From: Planctomycetaceae bacterium
GTDB lineage: Bacteria > Planctomycetota > Planctomycetia > Planctomycetales > Planctomycetaceae
Assembly: GCA_021732995.1 (NCBI GenBank)
Contig: JAKFWA010000039.1
Coordinates: forward strand, 1-51,395
Direction: 5' to 3'
Length of the DNA: 51,395 bases
Shown: piece by piece, positions 42,573-50,831 of the stretch
How positions within the stretch are numbered: the stretch's first letter is position 1
Layout of the letters: each line of letters opens with the position of its first letter
Made by a program: the position numbers and the translations under genes
Notes under the pieces: generated by a model
The model's input: only the letters and a program-made list of their open reading frames with translations
Told to the model about the DNA's origin: nothing
Databases searched by the model: none

Positions 42573-43172
42573 ATGGCTGCGTGGACTTCAATGCTCGTCG
42601 GCTTCGCTGTGAGTGTCGGGCTGCCGACGGAGAACGGGATCGTGCAGGTTTCTGGCGATTGTGCCGTGCCTGCGGCCACCTGCGCCGTTCCCACGGTGAC
42701 CTGTGCCGCGCCCCTGAGCTGTGCCGTACCCCGCGTCGGCTGTGCGGCACCTGCGACGTGCGCCGTGCCAGCCACCTGTGCTGCTCCGGCCATGAACGCG
42801 GGCTGCTGCGGTCCCGTCGGTGGCTGCTGCGATGGCAATGGTTGCTGGGATGACTGCTGGGGCGGCAAGTGCAAGAAGATCTGCTGGCTGAAGTTTCACA
42901 GCACCTGCGACATGATCCCGCACTACGCGTATTTCCCGGAAAATCACGGTTACTACTACTTCCGCCCGTACAACTACATTCACTTTGATGAAGCTCGCCG
43001 GACGGTTCCGGGCCGCGATCCGAAGTTCCCGTTCAGCACTCAGATCATCGACGATTTCGAGAAGAGCGCCGGTCCTGAGCGAACTCTGGCGGACAACGCG
43101 CACACCGACCTCGTTCGTCCCCGTCGCCAGAATAATCTCACCCTGATCGAAGAAGTGTTGAACACGAAATAA
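42573..43172 (+). CDS. Secreted cysteine-rich protein with C-A-V/A-P repeats
   Basis: 199 residues from the ATG at 42573, with AGAGG about 8 bases upstream. The longer frame overlaps the PfkB gene and has no signal peptide. A signal peptide-like start (MAAWTSMLVGFAVSVGLP) is followed by about eight copies of a short Cys-Ala-Val/Ala-Pro unit spaced 5-7 residues (about 28-70), then a Gly/Cys/Trp-rich block (GCCGPVGGCCDGNGCWDDC). The C-terminal part is a Tyr/Phe-rich region (PENHGYYYFRPYNYIHF) and a charged end. With about 18 cysteines outside the cytoplasm it is a candidate crosslinked envelope or wall protein. Planctomycetes are known for cysteine-rich envelope proteins, but this family is not one I can name. 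Confidence 0.8.
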   Translation: MAAWTSMLVGFAVSVGLPTENGIVQVSGDCAVPAATCAVPTVTCAAPLSCAVPRVGCAAPATCAVPATCAAPAMNAGCCGPVGGCCDGNGCWDDCWGGKCKKICWLKFHSTCDMIPHYAYFPENHGYYYFRPYNYIHFDEARRTVPGRDPKFPFSTQIIDDFEKSAGPERTLADNAHTDLVRPRRQNNLTLIEEVLNTK

Positions 43173-43197
43173 ACGCAGTGTGTGGTCCTTTGTAGAG

Positions 43198-43229
43198 GCC
43201 GCGTCCATCGGGGACGCGGCTTTTTTTGT
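43198..43229 (+). terminator. Intrinsic terminator after the Cys-rich protein gene
   Basis: Arms gccgcgtcc (43198-43206) and ggacgcggc (43212-43220) flank a 5-base loop and are followed by seven T residues. It ends the Cys-rich protein gene (stop at 43172). The following 254 bases up to the chosen start of the YfhO-like gene are open in its frame from 43322, but that part is Arg-rich and probably non-coding. Confidence 0.9.
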
Positions 43230-43483
43230 TAGTGGACCTGATCGCGGCGCCGCTGAATTCGTCACAGATTGCGTAATCCGGGAAACAAGACTCGTGCCTT
43301 TGGGTCGGGCGGCTGACTACAGTGCCTCCGGTGTCGACGCTTTTGGACCGGTGGATAGGGTGCCTGCGGCGTCGCTGGTGTGGTTTCGAACGACGAGGAC
43401 GCAGGTTCGTCCGAGCTGGTGATGTGTGGGTCGGCAACGAGGCCCTTCGCGCATGGCTCTCTGTTCCGATTGCAACGCCTTTC

Positions 43484-45817
43484 ATGACTCACGTGGCATC
43501 TCGAACTTCACTGCGGCAAGCGGTCCTGGAAGTCTGCCTGCTGCTGCTGGCAACTCTGGGCCTGTATCACCAGTTGGTGCAGCACCCGACTGACCTGATG
43601 GTCGGAGTGCACTCGGCCGGCACAAACGACCTGACCGGTCCTTTTCTTCGCCTTCGCGAGATACCCCGCACTCTGCATCAGCAGTTCGACAAGTGGTCGA
43701 TGTGGGATCCGTACCTGGCCTTGGGAATGCCAGTGCATGGCAACCCGCAGATGGCGCTGTGCTATCCACCCAACTGGATCTCAATGGCCTTTGGAGCTGA
43801 GGACACGATCAGTTGGCTGCTGGTCTTCCATCTATGGTGGGGCGGAGTTGGCTGCTGGCTGCTGGCTCGCCGCTGGGGGTTGAGTGGCCTGAGTGCCCTC
43901 TTCGCTGGACTGGTCGCCTGCGGAGCACCCTATGTGGTCGCTCATACCGCCGAAGGACACGTGGCTCAGATTTATACTGTCGCGTGGATGCCGTGGACGT
44001 TGTGGGCCTTCGACCGATTTCTGACCACCGACGGCCGGGCGTGGCGAGCGGTCAGCATCTGCCTGGCGCTCTCCTTCTTCGCCGGGCACGTGCAGGAGTT
44101 GTACTACATCGGCCTGCTGACATCGGGCACCGTGCTGGTCATCGCGTTTCGCGCGTGGCGACAGCAACAGACCGCGCGAGCAACGTCATTGCTGCTGCGT
44201 TGGGGACTGGCTGGCGGAATCACGGTTGGCCTGATTGCATGCGACCTGCTGCCGATCTGGCTCAACGCGAAGGAGTGCGTGCGCGGTGAAGGCTTGCCAA
44301 TGTCGGTCGCAGGTGACGGTCTGAAGCTGGCTCATCTGCAACAGTTGCTGGACCCGTTCGCACTCGGCGGACCGGAAGACATCGACCGCGTGCGTTACGG
44401 CTTCTACTGGTGCAAGCTGTGCTACTTCGGCATAGCACCGCTGCTGCTGGCGATCTTCGGCTTGCTGACTCAATGGCAGCGACCGGAAACGAAGCGGCTG
44501 ACCTGGCAGGCGGCGTTCGCGTTTGTGTTCTCGTTCGGGTCGGTGACGCCTCTGTTCGGGCTGTGCTACCGCTGCATCCCGATGATCAATTCGTTTCGCA
44601 TGCCGTCGCGCATGCTGTTCTTCTGCTCGTTCGCCGTGGCTCTACTGGCAGGACTGGGGCTGGACCGCATCCTGAGACCTGCACCCGCGCGGCGCGAAGA
44701 TGAACCCGCACCTGAAGCAACTTCGGCTGTTGCCCGTAGCATGGATGCCTCGTCCGTGCTTTCGCGTACAAATGAAGCCGGTACTGAAGCAAATTCAGAC
44801 GCAGTATCAACACCGCGCTTGCGCCCGATCGGAGTTCTCGTCGGAGTGATCGCCCTGGCCATCGCCGGTGGGGAGATCAAGCGGCATGCCGATCGAGTGC
44901 TCGCCTATGTGCCGCGCGAAACTCTGCGCACGGATTCCGAATTGAGCCGCTTCTTCAAGCGACACGTCGGTGATGCACGAGTGCTGGCGCCGCTGGATTT
45001 GTACTCGGACCCCGAAGCTCTGCGGGACAGTGTGCGTCGCGTGCGCGGGTATGAACCCGTCGGTCAGTTCCGCTTCGCACTGATGCTCGACGCCTTGCTG
45101 AACGTGCCGGATGAACAACTCGACTTCGCAGGCTTTGGCGAAACCCGACTGGACAGCGTGCGACATTCCATCGCCGATCTGCTGGGCGTGAAGTACTACG
45201 TGAGCAGCAAGCGTCAGGCCGCACCGCCCGGTTGGAAGCTGGTGCAGACTGGCCAGGTGGAAGCAGTCGTAACGCCGCGTGGCGTGACCACCGCAGCAAA
45301 GAACTTCGGGATCTATGAGAATCAAACTCCGTTGCCGCGCGCGTTCGTGGTCGGCAAAGCGGTTGAGCTGACCGGCGTCGATCCGAAGAAACGAGTCGAC
45401 ACTCTGGAGCAACTCGATCCGCGTGCCGCAGTCCTGCTGGAGCGTGATGTCCTCACGGGAACCGATCGCGCACCATTCACTCCGGCGACCATCACGCAGG
45501 ATCAAGGCGATCGCATCGTCATTGAAACCTCAACGGAACTGCCCGGTTATCTGGTGCTCGCCGAGTTGATGCATCCAGGCTGGCGAGTGCTGGTCGATCA
45601 GCAGCCAGCCGAGATCCTGACCGCAAACCTCGGCCTGCGCGGCGTCGCTCTAACTGCCGGAAGACATACCGTCGAGTTCCAGTTCGAAGTCCCCGGCCAG
45701 CGCCTCGGCCTGCAGATCAGTTCCGCGGCGCTGCTGTTGCTGCTCATCAGTTGCCTCCCGGTCTCGAAGCAGCCGAAGACCGTCGCGACTGCTGAACCTT
45801 ACGGGGCTCCAAAGTAG
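43484..45817 (+). CDS. YfhO-family multi-pass membrane protein
   Basis: 777 residues from the ATG at 43484; the frame is open to 43322, but the extension is basic and lacks character. About eleven to thirteen transmembrane helices run through the first 400 residues, followed by an extracytoplasmic part and a final helix. Conserved phrases of the family are GNPQMALCYPPNW, MINSFRMPSRMLFF and, near the end, LVLAELMHPGWRV with the following GLRGVALTAGRHTV. In Firmicutes YfhO takes part in glycosylation of teichoic acids; the role here is unknown but glycosyltransferase-like (GT-C fold) is likely. A dispersed repeat lies in frame at 44733-44760. Confidence 0.88.
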   Translation: MTHVASRTSLRQAVLEVCLLLLATLGLYHQLVQHPTDLMVGVHSAGTNDLTGPFLRLREIPRTLHQQFDKWSMWDPYLALGMPVHGNPQMALCYPPNWISMAFGAEDTISWLLVFHLWWGGVGCWLLARRWGLSGLSALFAGLVACGAPYVVAHTAEGHVAQIYTVAWMPWTLWAFDRFLTTDGRAWRAVSICLALSFFAGHVQELYYIGLLTSGTVLVIAFRAWRQQQTARATSLLLRWGLAGGITVGLIACDLLPIWLNAKECVRGEGLPMSVAGDGLKLAHLQQLLDPFALGGPEDIDRVRYGFYWCKLCYFGIAPLLLAIFGLLTQWQRPETKRLTWQAAFAFVFSFGSVTPLFGLCYRCIPMINSFRMPSRMLFFCSFAVALLAGLGLDRILRPAPARREDEPAPEATSAVARSMDASSVLSRTNEAGTEANSDAVSTPRLRPIGVLVGVIALAIAGGEIKRHADRVLAYVPRETLRTDSELSRFFKRHVGDARVLAPLDLYSDPEALRDSVRRVRGYEPVGQFRFALMLDALLNVPDEQLDFAGFGETRLDSVRHSIADLLGVKYYVSSKRQAAPPGWKLVQTGQVEAVVTPRGVTTAAKNFGIYENQTPLPRAFVVGKAVELTGVDPKKRVDTLEQLDPRAAVLLERDVLTGTDRAPFTPATITQDQGDRIVIETSTELPGYLVLAELMHPGWRVLVDQQPAEILTANLGLRGVALTAGRHTVEFQFEVPGQRLGLQISSAALLLLLISCLPVSKQPKTVATAEPYGAPK
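44733..44760. repeat. GTAGCATGGACGCC repeat inside the YfhO-like gene
   Basis: The sequence cccgtagcatggatgcctcg and the following tccgtgct match the intergenic copy at 45840-45868 except at two or three positions. It is translated in frame as ARSMDASSVL within a Glu/Ala/Ser-rich, unconserved segment between two membrane helices. Confidence 0.7.
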
Positions 45818-45839
45818 CAGACAGGATGTTGGCCGAAAT

Positions 45840-45868
45840 CCCCCGTAGCATGGACGCCCCGTCCGTGC
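45840..45868. repeat. GTAGCATGGACGCC repeat downstream of the YfhO-like gene
   Basis: The sequence ccccgtagcatggacgcccc, followed by gtccgtgc, lies between the stops of the YfhO-like gene (45817) and the SDR gene (45902). Its core ggacg/cgtcc is palindromic. Nearby cgcacgc (45880-45886) and gcgtgcg (45906-45912) make a further small stem at the end of the SDR gene. Confidence 0.65.
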
Positions 45869-45901
45869 GGTACCGATGACGCACGCGTCTCAGACAGCAG
45901 A

Positions 45902-46657
45902 CTATGCGTGCGACTTGGAATGACGCAGCCATTCATCGAAACGCGTGGGGCCGATGCGGGATGCGCCGGCGGGGACGAGGCTCTGGTCGTTGACCGGCGT
46001 GCCGAAGTAGCCGGCGTTGGTATCAATCACGACTTCGCGAGCATCGTTGTTGGCTCGCAGATAACGTCGGATCAACTCTGCCATGCGGATTGGCTCCGGC
46101 CCGGCGAGGTCCACGACTCCGTTCAATGGTGGTGCCTCGGCAACGTTGGCTAGTTCAGCCGCGACGTCATCCGAAACAATCGGCTGCATCAAAGCAGGCG
46201 GCAGGTGAATCGCCTGGCCGTCCGATGCAGATTGGGCGATCGCGCCGACGAATTCAAAAAACTGAGTGGCCCGCACGATCGTGTAGGGGATCTTGGAGGC
46301 TGTGATCAGGTTTTCCTGTGCCATCTTCGCACGGAAGTAGCCGCTCGCGAGCAACCGATCGGTACCAACAACAGACAGAGCTACGTGGTGTCGCACACCA
46401 GCCACGACTTCCGCCGCCAGCAAGTTGCGACTCGAAGTTTCAAAGAACTCCAGCACTGCCTGATCTTCGAACGACGGCGAATTCGCGACGTCCACGACGA
46501 CCTGAGCGCCGTTCAAGGCTTCGGCCAATCCTTCACCAGTGAGTGCGTTAACGCCCGCGGATGGTGATGCCGCCACGACTTCGTGTCCGCGTTGACGCAG
46601 ATTGCTCACGACTTTCTTACCGATCAACCCGGTTCCACCGATTACGACAATTTTCAT
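45902..46657 (-). CDS. NAD(P)-binding SDR/NmrA-like protein (COE-type partner of ECF41)
   Basis: 251 residues from the ATG at 46657, with AGGAG about 7 bases upstream. A Rossmann fold opens MKIVVIGGTGLIGKKVV. NmrA/atypical SDR phrases follow: ALSVVGTDRLLASGYFRAK and IPYTIVRATQFFEFVG. Such proteins are among the carboxymuconolactone decarboxylase, oxidoreductase or epimerase (COE) genes that accompany ECF41 sigma factors. The sigma gene lies 56 bases upstream on the same strand, and this is probably its target. The substrate is not known. Confidence 0.9.
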   Translation of the reverse strand: MKIVVIGGTGLIGKKVVSNLRQRGHEVVAASPSAGVNALTGEGLAEALNGAQVVVDVANSPSFEDQAVLEFFETSSRNLLAAEVVAGVRHHVALSVVGTDRLLASGYFRAKMAQENLITASKIPYTIVRATQFFEFVGAIAQSASDGQAIHLPPALMQPIVSDDVAAELANVAEAPPLNGVVDLAGPEPIRMAELIRRYLRANNDAREVVIDTNAGYFGTPVNDQSLVPAGASRIGPTRFDEWLRHSKSHA

Positions 46658-46713
46658 AATACGACTCCTGCCATCGGAAATTAGTAATTTCGCACCATGT
46701 AATAACAATTAAG

Positions 46714-47562
46714 TCAATCAATCTCAGCGACTGACCAGCGAGCCAGCTTATCCGGGTTCAAGGTCATGTAGACGGCCTTGACTCCGTTTTCGATCCGCAG
46801 CGACACCACATGGATCACATCGCCACCGGAGACAAACACAACGCCTGGTTCGCCATTGACCGTCGTGCTGTGCATTTCGTCGTGCTGACGACGTTTGCTG
46901 AAAACCCCAGCCATGAATCGCGCTGCCCGGCTGCGCCCACGAATGACCACGCGCGCCGCGGACACCTTGCCTCCGCCGTCAGATAGCACTTCCGCGTCGT
47001 CGGCAAACATGTGCTCGATCTGACTGACCTCACCGGCCCGGCAAGCGGCAATGAACCGCTCAGCCAAACCATCTGCCTCTTGAGATTCTGAATGAAAGCG
47101 AGGTTTGTCGTTCGCCAGTCGTGTTTTGGCCCGGCTGACGATCTGCCGCACGTTGGCTTCGGACTTTCCGACGACCTCGGCAATTCTGGCAAAGTCGTAG
47201 TCAAACACGGTCCGCAGCAGGAACGCAGCTCGTTCGTCTGGCGACAGTCGCTCCAGCATCAGCAAGAAAGCCTGCGTCAGCGACTCCGCGAGAATACCGT
47301 CGTGCGCACCGGATTTGGTATCAACAGGTTCGGGGACCCAGGGACCAATATACTCCTTTCGCCTGCGAGTGGTCCTCAATTTATCAATGCAGCGGCGCGT
47401 GGTCGCCGTGACGAGAAATCCCTCCGGGGAAGCAACGTCGTCAGCCGTGTGCAGACGCAGAAACGCATCCTGCACGGCGTCTTCAGCATCCACCACGCTA
47501 CCGAGCATGCGATATGCCACGGACATCATCCGCGGCCGCAACCTGTTGAGATCAGCGTTCAT
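46714..47562 (-). CDS. ECF41-type RNA polymerase sigma factor with SnoaL-like C-terminal extension
   Basis: 282 residues from the ATG at 47562, GGGAG upstream. Sigma regions 2 and 4 lie within about 1-155, with the group-specific motif GPWVPEP (about 73-79) between them. The C-terminal 130 residues form a SnoaL-like domain with DGGGK (195-199) and NPDKL (269-273). These three motifs define the ECF41 group, in which the extension regulates the sigma factor in cis in place of a separate anti-sigma. The gene lies between the cupin gene (61 bases upstream) and the SDR gene, as expected for such loci. Confidence 0.95.
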   Translation of the reverse strand: MNADLNRLRPRMMSVAYRMLGSVVDAEDAVQDAFLRLHTADDVASPEGFLVTATTRRCIDKLRTTRRRKEYIGPWVPEPVDTKSGAHDGILAESLTQAFLLMLERLSPDERAAFLLRTVFDYDFARIAEVVGKSEANVRQIVSRAKTRLANDKPRFHSESQEADGLAERFIAACRAGEVSQIEHMFADDAEVLSDGGGKVSAARVVIRGRSRAARFMAGVFSKRRQHDEMHSTTVNGEPGVVFVSGGDVIHVVSLRIENGVKAVYMTLNPDKLARWSVAEID

Positions 47563-47623
47563 GACAGCTCCCGGATACCCGCAAAGACTGGCATCACAAT
47601 TGAAGCAACAACTCCACGCGCTG

Positions 47624-48049
47624 CTACTTGGATCGCTCCGGAATAGCAATTTCCTTCGCATCCCTGGGATGCAGCACCACGGCAATCAATCGAGTTTTTC
47701 CACTCGTTGACGGGTTCTTCGACACTCGATGCAGACACCCCGTCGGTTCGTAAAATGTCTCACCCGCTTTGAAAATCTTCGTCGGCTGATCGTCGATGCC
47801 CAGTTCGTACTTACCTTCCAGGACATAGACAAATCCCGGTCCTGGATGACGATGAGACAGCCCGGCCTCACCGGGGTTAATTGTTACTTCGACGATCGTC
47901 GCGGCGGCTTCCTTGCCGTCAAGCTTCTCTTGAATCGGTCGAGTCGAAAGCACCTTCACGGACTCACCATCTTCATGGTGCTGGCTGAAAGCCATTCCGC
48001 TCGCCCCACAGACAACTCCAACCGCAAGCATGCATAAACTACGTTTCAT
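47624..48049 (-). CDS. Secreted small cupin-domain protein
   Basis: 141 residues from the ATG at 48049, preceded by AAGGGA; the longer frame lacks a signal peptide at its start. A signal peptide (about 1-22, ending GMAFSQHH) is followed by one cupin barrel with the metal-binding pattern HRHPGPGFVYVLEGKYEL and FYEPTGCLHRVSKN (two His, Glu, His). The substrate is unknown. Cupins of this kind are frequent neighbours of ECF41 loci and may be part of the same response. It heads the cupin-sigma-SDR group on the minus strand. Confidence 0.88.
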   Translation of the reverse strand: MKRSLCMLAVGVVCGASGMAFSQHHEDGESVKVLSTRPIQEKLDGKEAAATIVEVTINPGEAGLSHRHPGPGFVYVLEGKYELGIDDQPTKIFKAGETFYEPTGCLHRVSKNPSTSGKTRLIAVVLHPRDAKEIAIPERSK

Positions 48050-48429
48050 ATTTACGTCCCTTGTGCTGGCATTCCCTCCCCATGACCGGGCGGGGAAACT
48101 TTCTGGTTCAGCATCAAGGACGCCTGACATGCCGAGTTTGTGACAGGCGGTGTATCTTTTTCACGAGCCTGATAAAAGGGATTCGCCAGATTCTCACCAG
48201 TTCGGTGACTGGCCCGGCGTGATGTTTCCAAGGGCGCGACGCCTTGGCCTCGGGCGGGTGCTCTTCTAGGGACGGGGTCTCTTCGACAAGAATGCTGCGA
48301 GGCCGTTGGCCTGTCGATCATTGGTACCCTGGCGGGCAGGGTGGCACGCCCTGACCCTCGGGAAGGGCGTGGTTGTCGCCTGCCAGTGTCCACCCGGAGC
48401 GAGAATCAATCAGCGAAGAGCAGTCAGCT
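48050..48429. other. Intergenic region with a short repeat
   Basis: About 380 bases between divergent genes. A copy of the GTGGCACGCCC family lies at 48340-48372 (gtggcacgccctgaccctcg then ggaagggcgtgg), with the imperfect arms cacgccct/agggcgtg. The promoters of the cupin unit (minus) and the lipid kinase gene (plus) should both lie here. The -35/-10 for ECF41 itself cannot be assigned with confidence. Confidence 0.55.
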
Positions 48430-49302
48430 ATGGATCAGCCGTGGGTCGCGATTCAACGTAATCCCAATTCTGGAACCGGGCGGCGGCGGCATCGGTTGAT
48501 GGAATTGATTGCTGCGCTGCGGCGGATGGGATTGCGGCCGCGTGTGTTCTCGCGGCGCGAGCGGATGGATTCGTATCTGGCGAGTCCCGAATCGCGTCGC
48601 AATCTGAAGTGCATTGTGGCGGCGGGCGGAGACGGCACGGCGACTGACGTCATCAATCGCTTTCCCGACGTGCCCGTGATGCCGTTCCCCTTGGGAACCG
48701 AGAACTTACTGTCCAAATTCCTGAAGATCCCCGAACGCGGTGACAGCGCGGCTGAAGTCATCGCGAAGGGCCACTTGCGAACTCTGGACACCGCACTGGT
48801 GGGCGATCGTCGCTTCCTGCTGATGGTCAGCGCCGGCTTTGATGGCGATGTGGTGCATCGGCTGCATGCAGCTCGCACGGGCAACATCACCCGCATGACT
48901 TATCTGCGACCACTGTGGCAGACGACGTTCAACTATCACTACCCGCAGGCGCAGATCTTCATTGATGATGAGCAGGAACCGCTGCAGGGCAGCCTGGCGA
49001 TGATTTTTAATCTGCCGATCTACGGCATGGACCTGCCCATCATTCCGCACGCCAGCGGAGATGATGGGCTGCTGGATGTCGTCGTCTTTCGCGATCCGGG
49101 AACTCTGAAGCTGCTGGGTTATGGCTTCAGCGTGCTGGCGGGCCGACACATTTCGCAGTCGGACGTCACGTTTCGTAAGGCGCACAAGGTCCGCATTGAA
49201 GCGACCAGTGCGCTACCGGTGCAGGCCGACGGTGATCCCGCCGGCCTGACTCCCGTCTTCATTCAGATCCAGCCGGGCGCCATGAAGGTCGTCGTGCCCT
49301 GA
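48430..49302 (+). CDS. Diacylglycerol kinase-family lipid kinase-like protein
   Basis: 290 residues from the ATG at 48430, with GAAGAG upstream. The DAGK catalytic domain opens AIQRNPNSGTGRRRHRL, holds the nucleotide-binding AAGGDGTATDVINRF and the PLGTENLLSKFL motif. The C-terminal beta sandwich includes FLLMVSAGFDGDVVHRL and SGDDGLLDVVVF. Enzymes of this group phosphorylate lipids such as diacylglycerol or sphingosine-like bases with ATP at the membrane. The substrate is not decided by sequence. Its 3' end overlaps the 3' end of the homospermidine synthase gene by 40 bases on the opposite strand. Confidence 0.9.
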   Translation: MDQPWVAIQRNPNSGTGRRRHRLMELIAALRRMGLRPRVFSRRERMDSYLASPESRRNLKCIVAAGGDGTATDVINRFPDVPVMPFPLGTENLLSKFLKIPERGDSAAEVIAKGHLRTLDTALVGDRRFLLMVSAGFDGDVVHRLHAARTGNITRMTYLRPLWQTTFNYHYPQAQIFIDDEQEPLQGSLAMIFNLPIYGMDLPIIPHASGDDGLLDVVVFRDPGTLKLLGYGFSVLAGRHISQSDVTFRKAHKVRIEATSALPVQADGDPAGLTPVFIQIQPGAMKVVVP

Positions 49303-50831
49303 ACCCCGGTGGGGAAGTACTCGGGCTCGCGGCCGATGCGGACCTTCGTCTTGCGCGGATCTTCTTCGTCGAGCCAATCGAAATCGGTCGGCGCGTAATC
49401 GACGAGGAAACTTTCAAACTGCCATTGCTGTTCGTCGTTGAGCTCACGATCCGGGTCCGGTCGCCAGTCGACAGGCTCAGACACGATCGGTCCGAGATAC
49501 GGCCGGGCGACTTCCAGCACTTCGTCATGCGGCAGGTAGTCCGGCAGGTTCACGCCGCGATTCGGGTTGCGCAGCATCCACGCGATCGCTCCCAGCATGG
49601 ACGAAGCCACCTGCAGAGTGGTCGGGTTCTGGCCGGGCACCAGCCGCCGAGTCTCGTGAATGTCCAGCAGGCTGCCGATCCACCACGCTCCGAAGTCGTG
49701 ACCCATCAGCAGGCAGCCGAGAATGTCCGCTCCGTCCGTGACGTCGTCACGCAGGATCCTGAGCTTGTCCTGCAGCTTGAGATCCCGCATCCGCAGTTCA
49801 TGCAGGGACGCGACGGCGCTGTCCGTCGGGCAATAGGCGTAGTGCACCGTCGGGCGATAGACGACCTGACGGTTGCTGTCCGCGACGGACAGAGCTTCCG
49901 TGAGGCTGAACGCTTCGCCGTGCCGGATGACCATGCCGTGAATCTGACCGCCGGGCACCCAACTGCGGACCCAGGTGTCCATCCCGCGACGGCTGTCGAG
50001 GAAGATCTGATGTCGCGGCCCGACCTGATGACGCACCGCGTCCCACGGCAGCCGCTTCTCATGCGTGCCCCAACCGATCTCGGCGGGCGCAATGCCTTCT
50101 TCGTGGAAGCCCTCAATGCTCCACGTGTTGACGAATTCATTGACCCGCTTCGGCTTGTCGGTGACCTGAGTATCACGCTCGCTGATGTGAATCACCTTCA
50201 CGCCCGCCAGCATCGCCAACTGGTTGAAGGATTTTTCGTTTATCGCGTTCTTCAACCGGGGCACACGCGCATCGGCCGGTTTCTCGGCGATGATCTTCTC
50301 GGCGATCTGAATCAGAGCCGCTTTGGTGAAGTGCGAGACCAAACCGGGATTGGCTCCATGATCGAGCACGGCCGTGGGCCCATCGAACGGCTGGCCCCAC
50401 GAATGGACCAGCCGCCGGATCTTCATCTGACGCATGTAGAGCGTCTGTTCGGCGCCCACTTTGTCGTACGGGTCCCATTCTTCGACGGACGTGTTGATGA
50501 ACAGCACGCCGTGGCGGTGCGACCAGTCGAGCAGGGCAGTGGTTTCGATGTTCCACGCCAGGTCGATCAACAGGTCGCCGGGCTGCAACCGCTGACTCAG
50601 CACGTCCGCGTAGTTGTCTGGAGTGACTTCCAGACGTTCAAACGACACCCCCGCCAGGACGCTCGACGTGATGTCGGCCTGTCTCGCTTCCTTATCGAGG
50701 ACGGTGATGCGCGGAGCGATGCCGTCGATGTGCTTCAGCAGTAGCGGCAGCAGGCATTGGGCAACACTGCCGCAACCCAGCACCAGAATGTTTCCGTTGA
50801 ACGAGACTCTAAGATGATTGTCACGGTTCAT
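49263..50831 (-). CDS. hss: Homospermidine synthase
   Basis: 522 residues, close to the 470-480 or so of known enzymes. The NAD-binding motif is in NILVLGCGSVAQCLLPLLLK (about 14-33), and the saccharopine dehydrogenase-like fold follows. Conserved stretches include DLAWNIETTALLDW, YVLDHGANPGLVSHFTK-like DHGANPGLVSHFTKAAL, WGTHEKRLP and MVIRHGEAFSL. The enzyme makes homospermidine from putrescine (or spermidine), a long-chain polyamine route known in several planctomycetes and proteobacteria. A perfect AGGAGGG stands 6-7 bases before the ATG, so expression is probably strong. No other polyamine gene is adjacent. Confidence 0.93.
   Translation of the reverse strand: MNRDNHLRVSFNGNILVLGCGSVAQCLLPLLLKHIDGIAPRITVLDKEARQADITSSVLAGVSFERLEVTPDNYADVLSQRLQPGDLLIDLAWNIETTALLDWSHRHGVLFINTSVEEWDPYDKVGAEQTLYMRQMKIRRLVHSWGQPFDGPTAVLDHGANPGLVSHFTKAALIQIAEKIIAEKPADARVPRLKNAINEKSFNQLAMLAGVKVIHISERDTQVTDKPKRVNEFVNTWSIEGFHEEGIAPAEIGWGTHEKRLPWDAVRHQVGPRHQIFLDSRRGMDTWVRSWVPGGQIHGMVIRHGEAFSLTEALSVADSNRQVVYRPTVHYAYCPTDSAVASLHELRMRDLKLQDKLRILRDDVTDGADILGCLLMGHDFGAWWIGSLLDIHETRRLVPGQNPTTLQVASSMLGAIAWMLRNPNRGVNLPDYLPHDEVLEVARPYLGPIVSEPVDWRPDPDRELNDEQQWQFESFLVDYAPTDFDWLDEEDPRKTKVRIGREPEYFPTGVQGTTTFMAPGWI

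Noticed and set aside
42690-42800. Short repeats in the Cys-rich gene considered as a CRISPR-like array
   Set aside because: Units of 15-21 bases without spacers, fully explained by the coding of C-A-V/A-P repeats.
49425-50744. Long plus-strand open frame opposite homospermidine synthase
   Set aside because: It is the antisense shadow of a well-supported gene in GC-rich DNA; its translation is rich in His/Arg/Gln without motifs.
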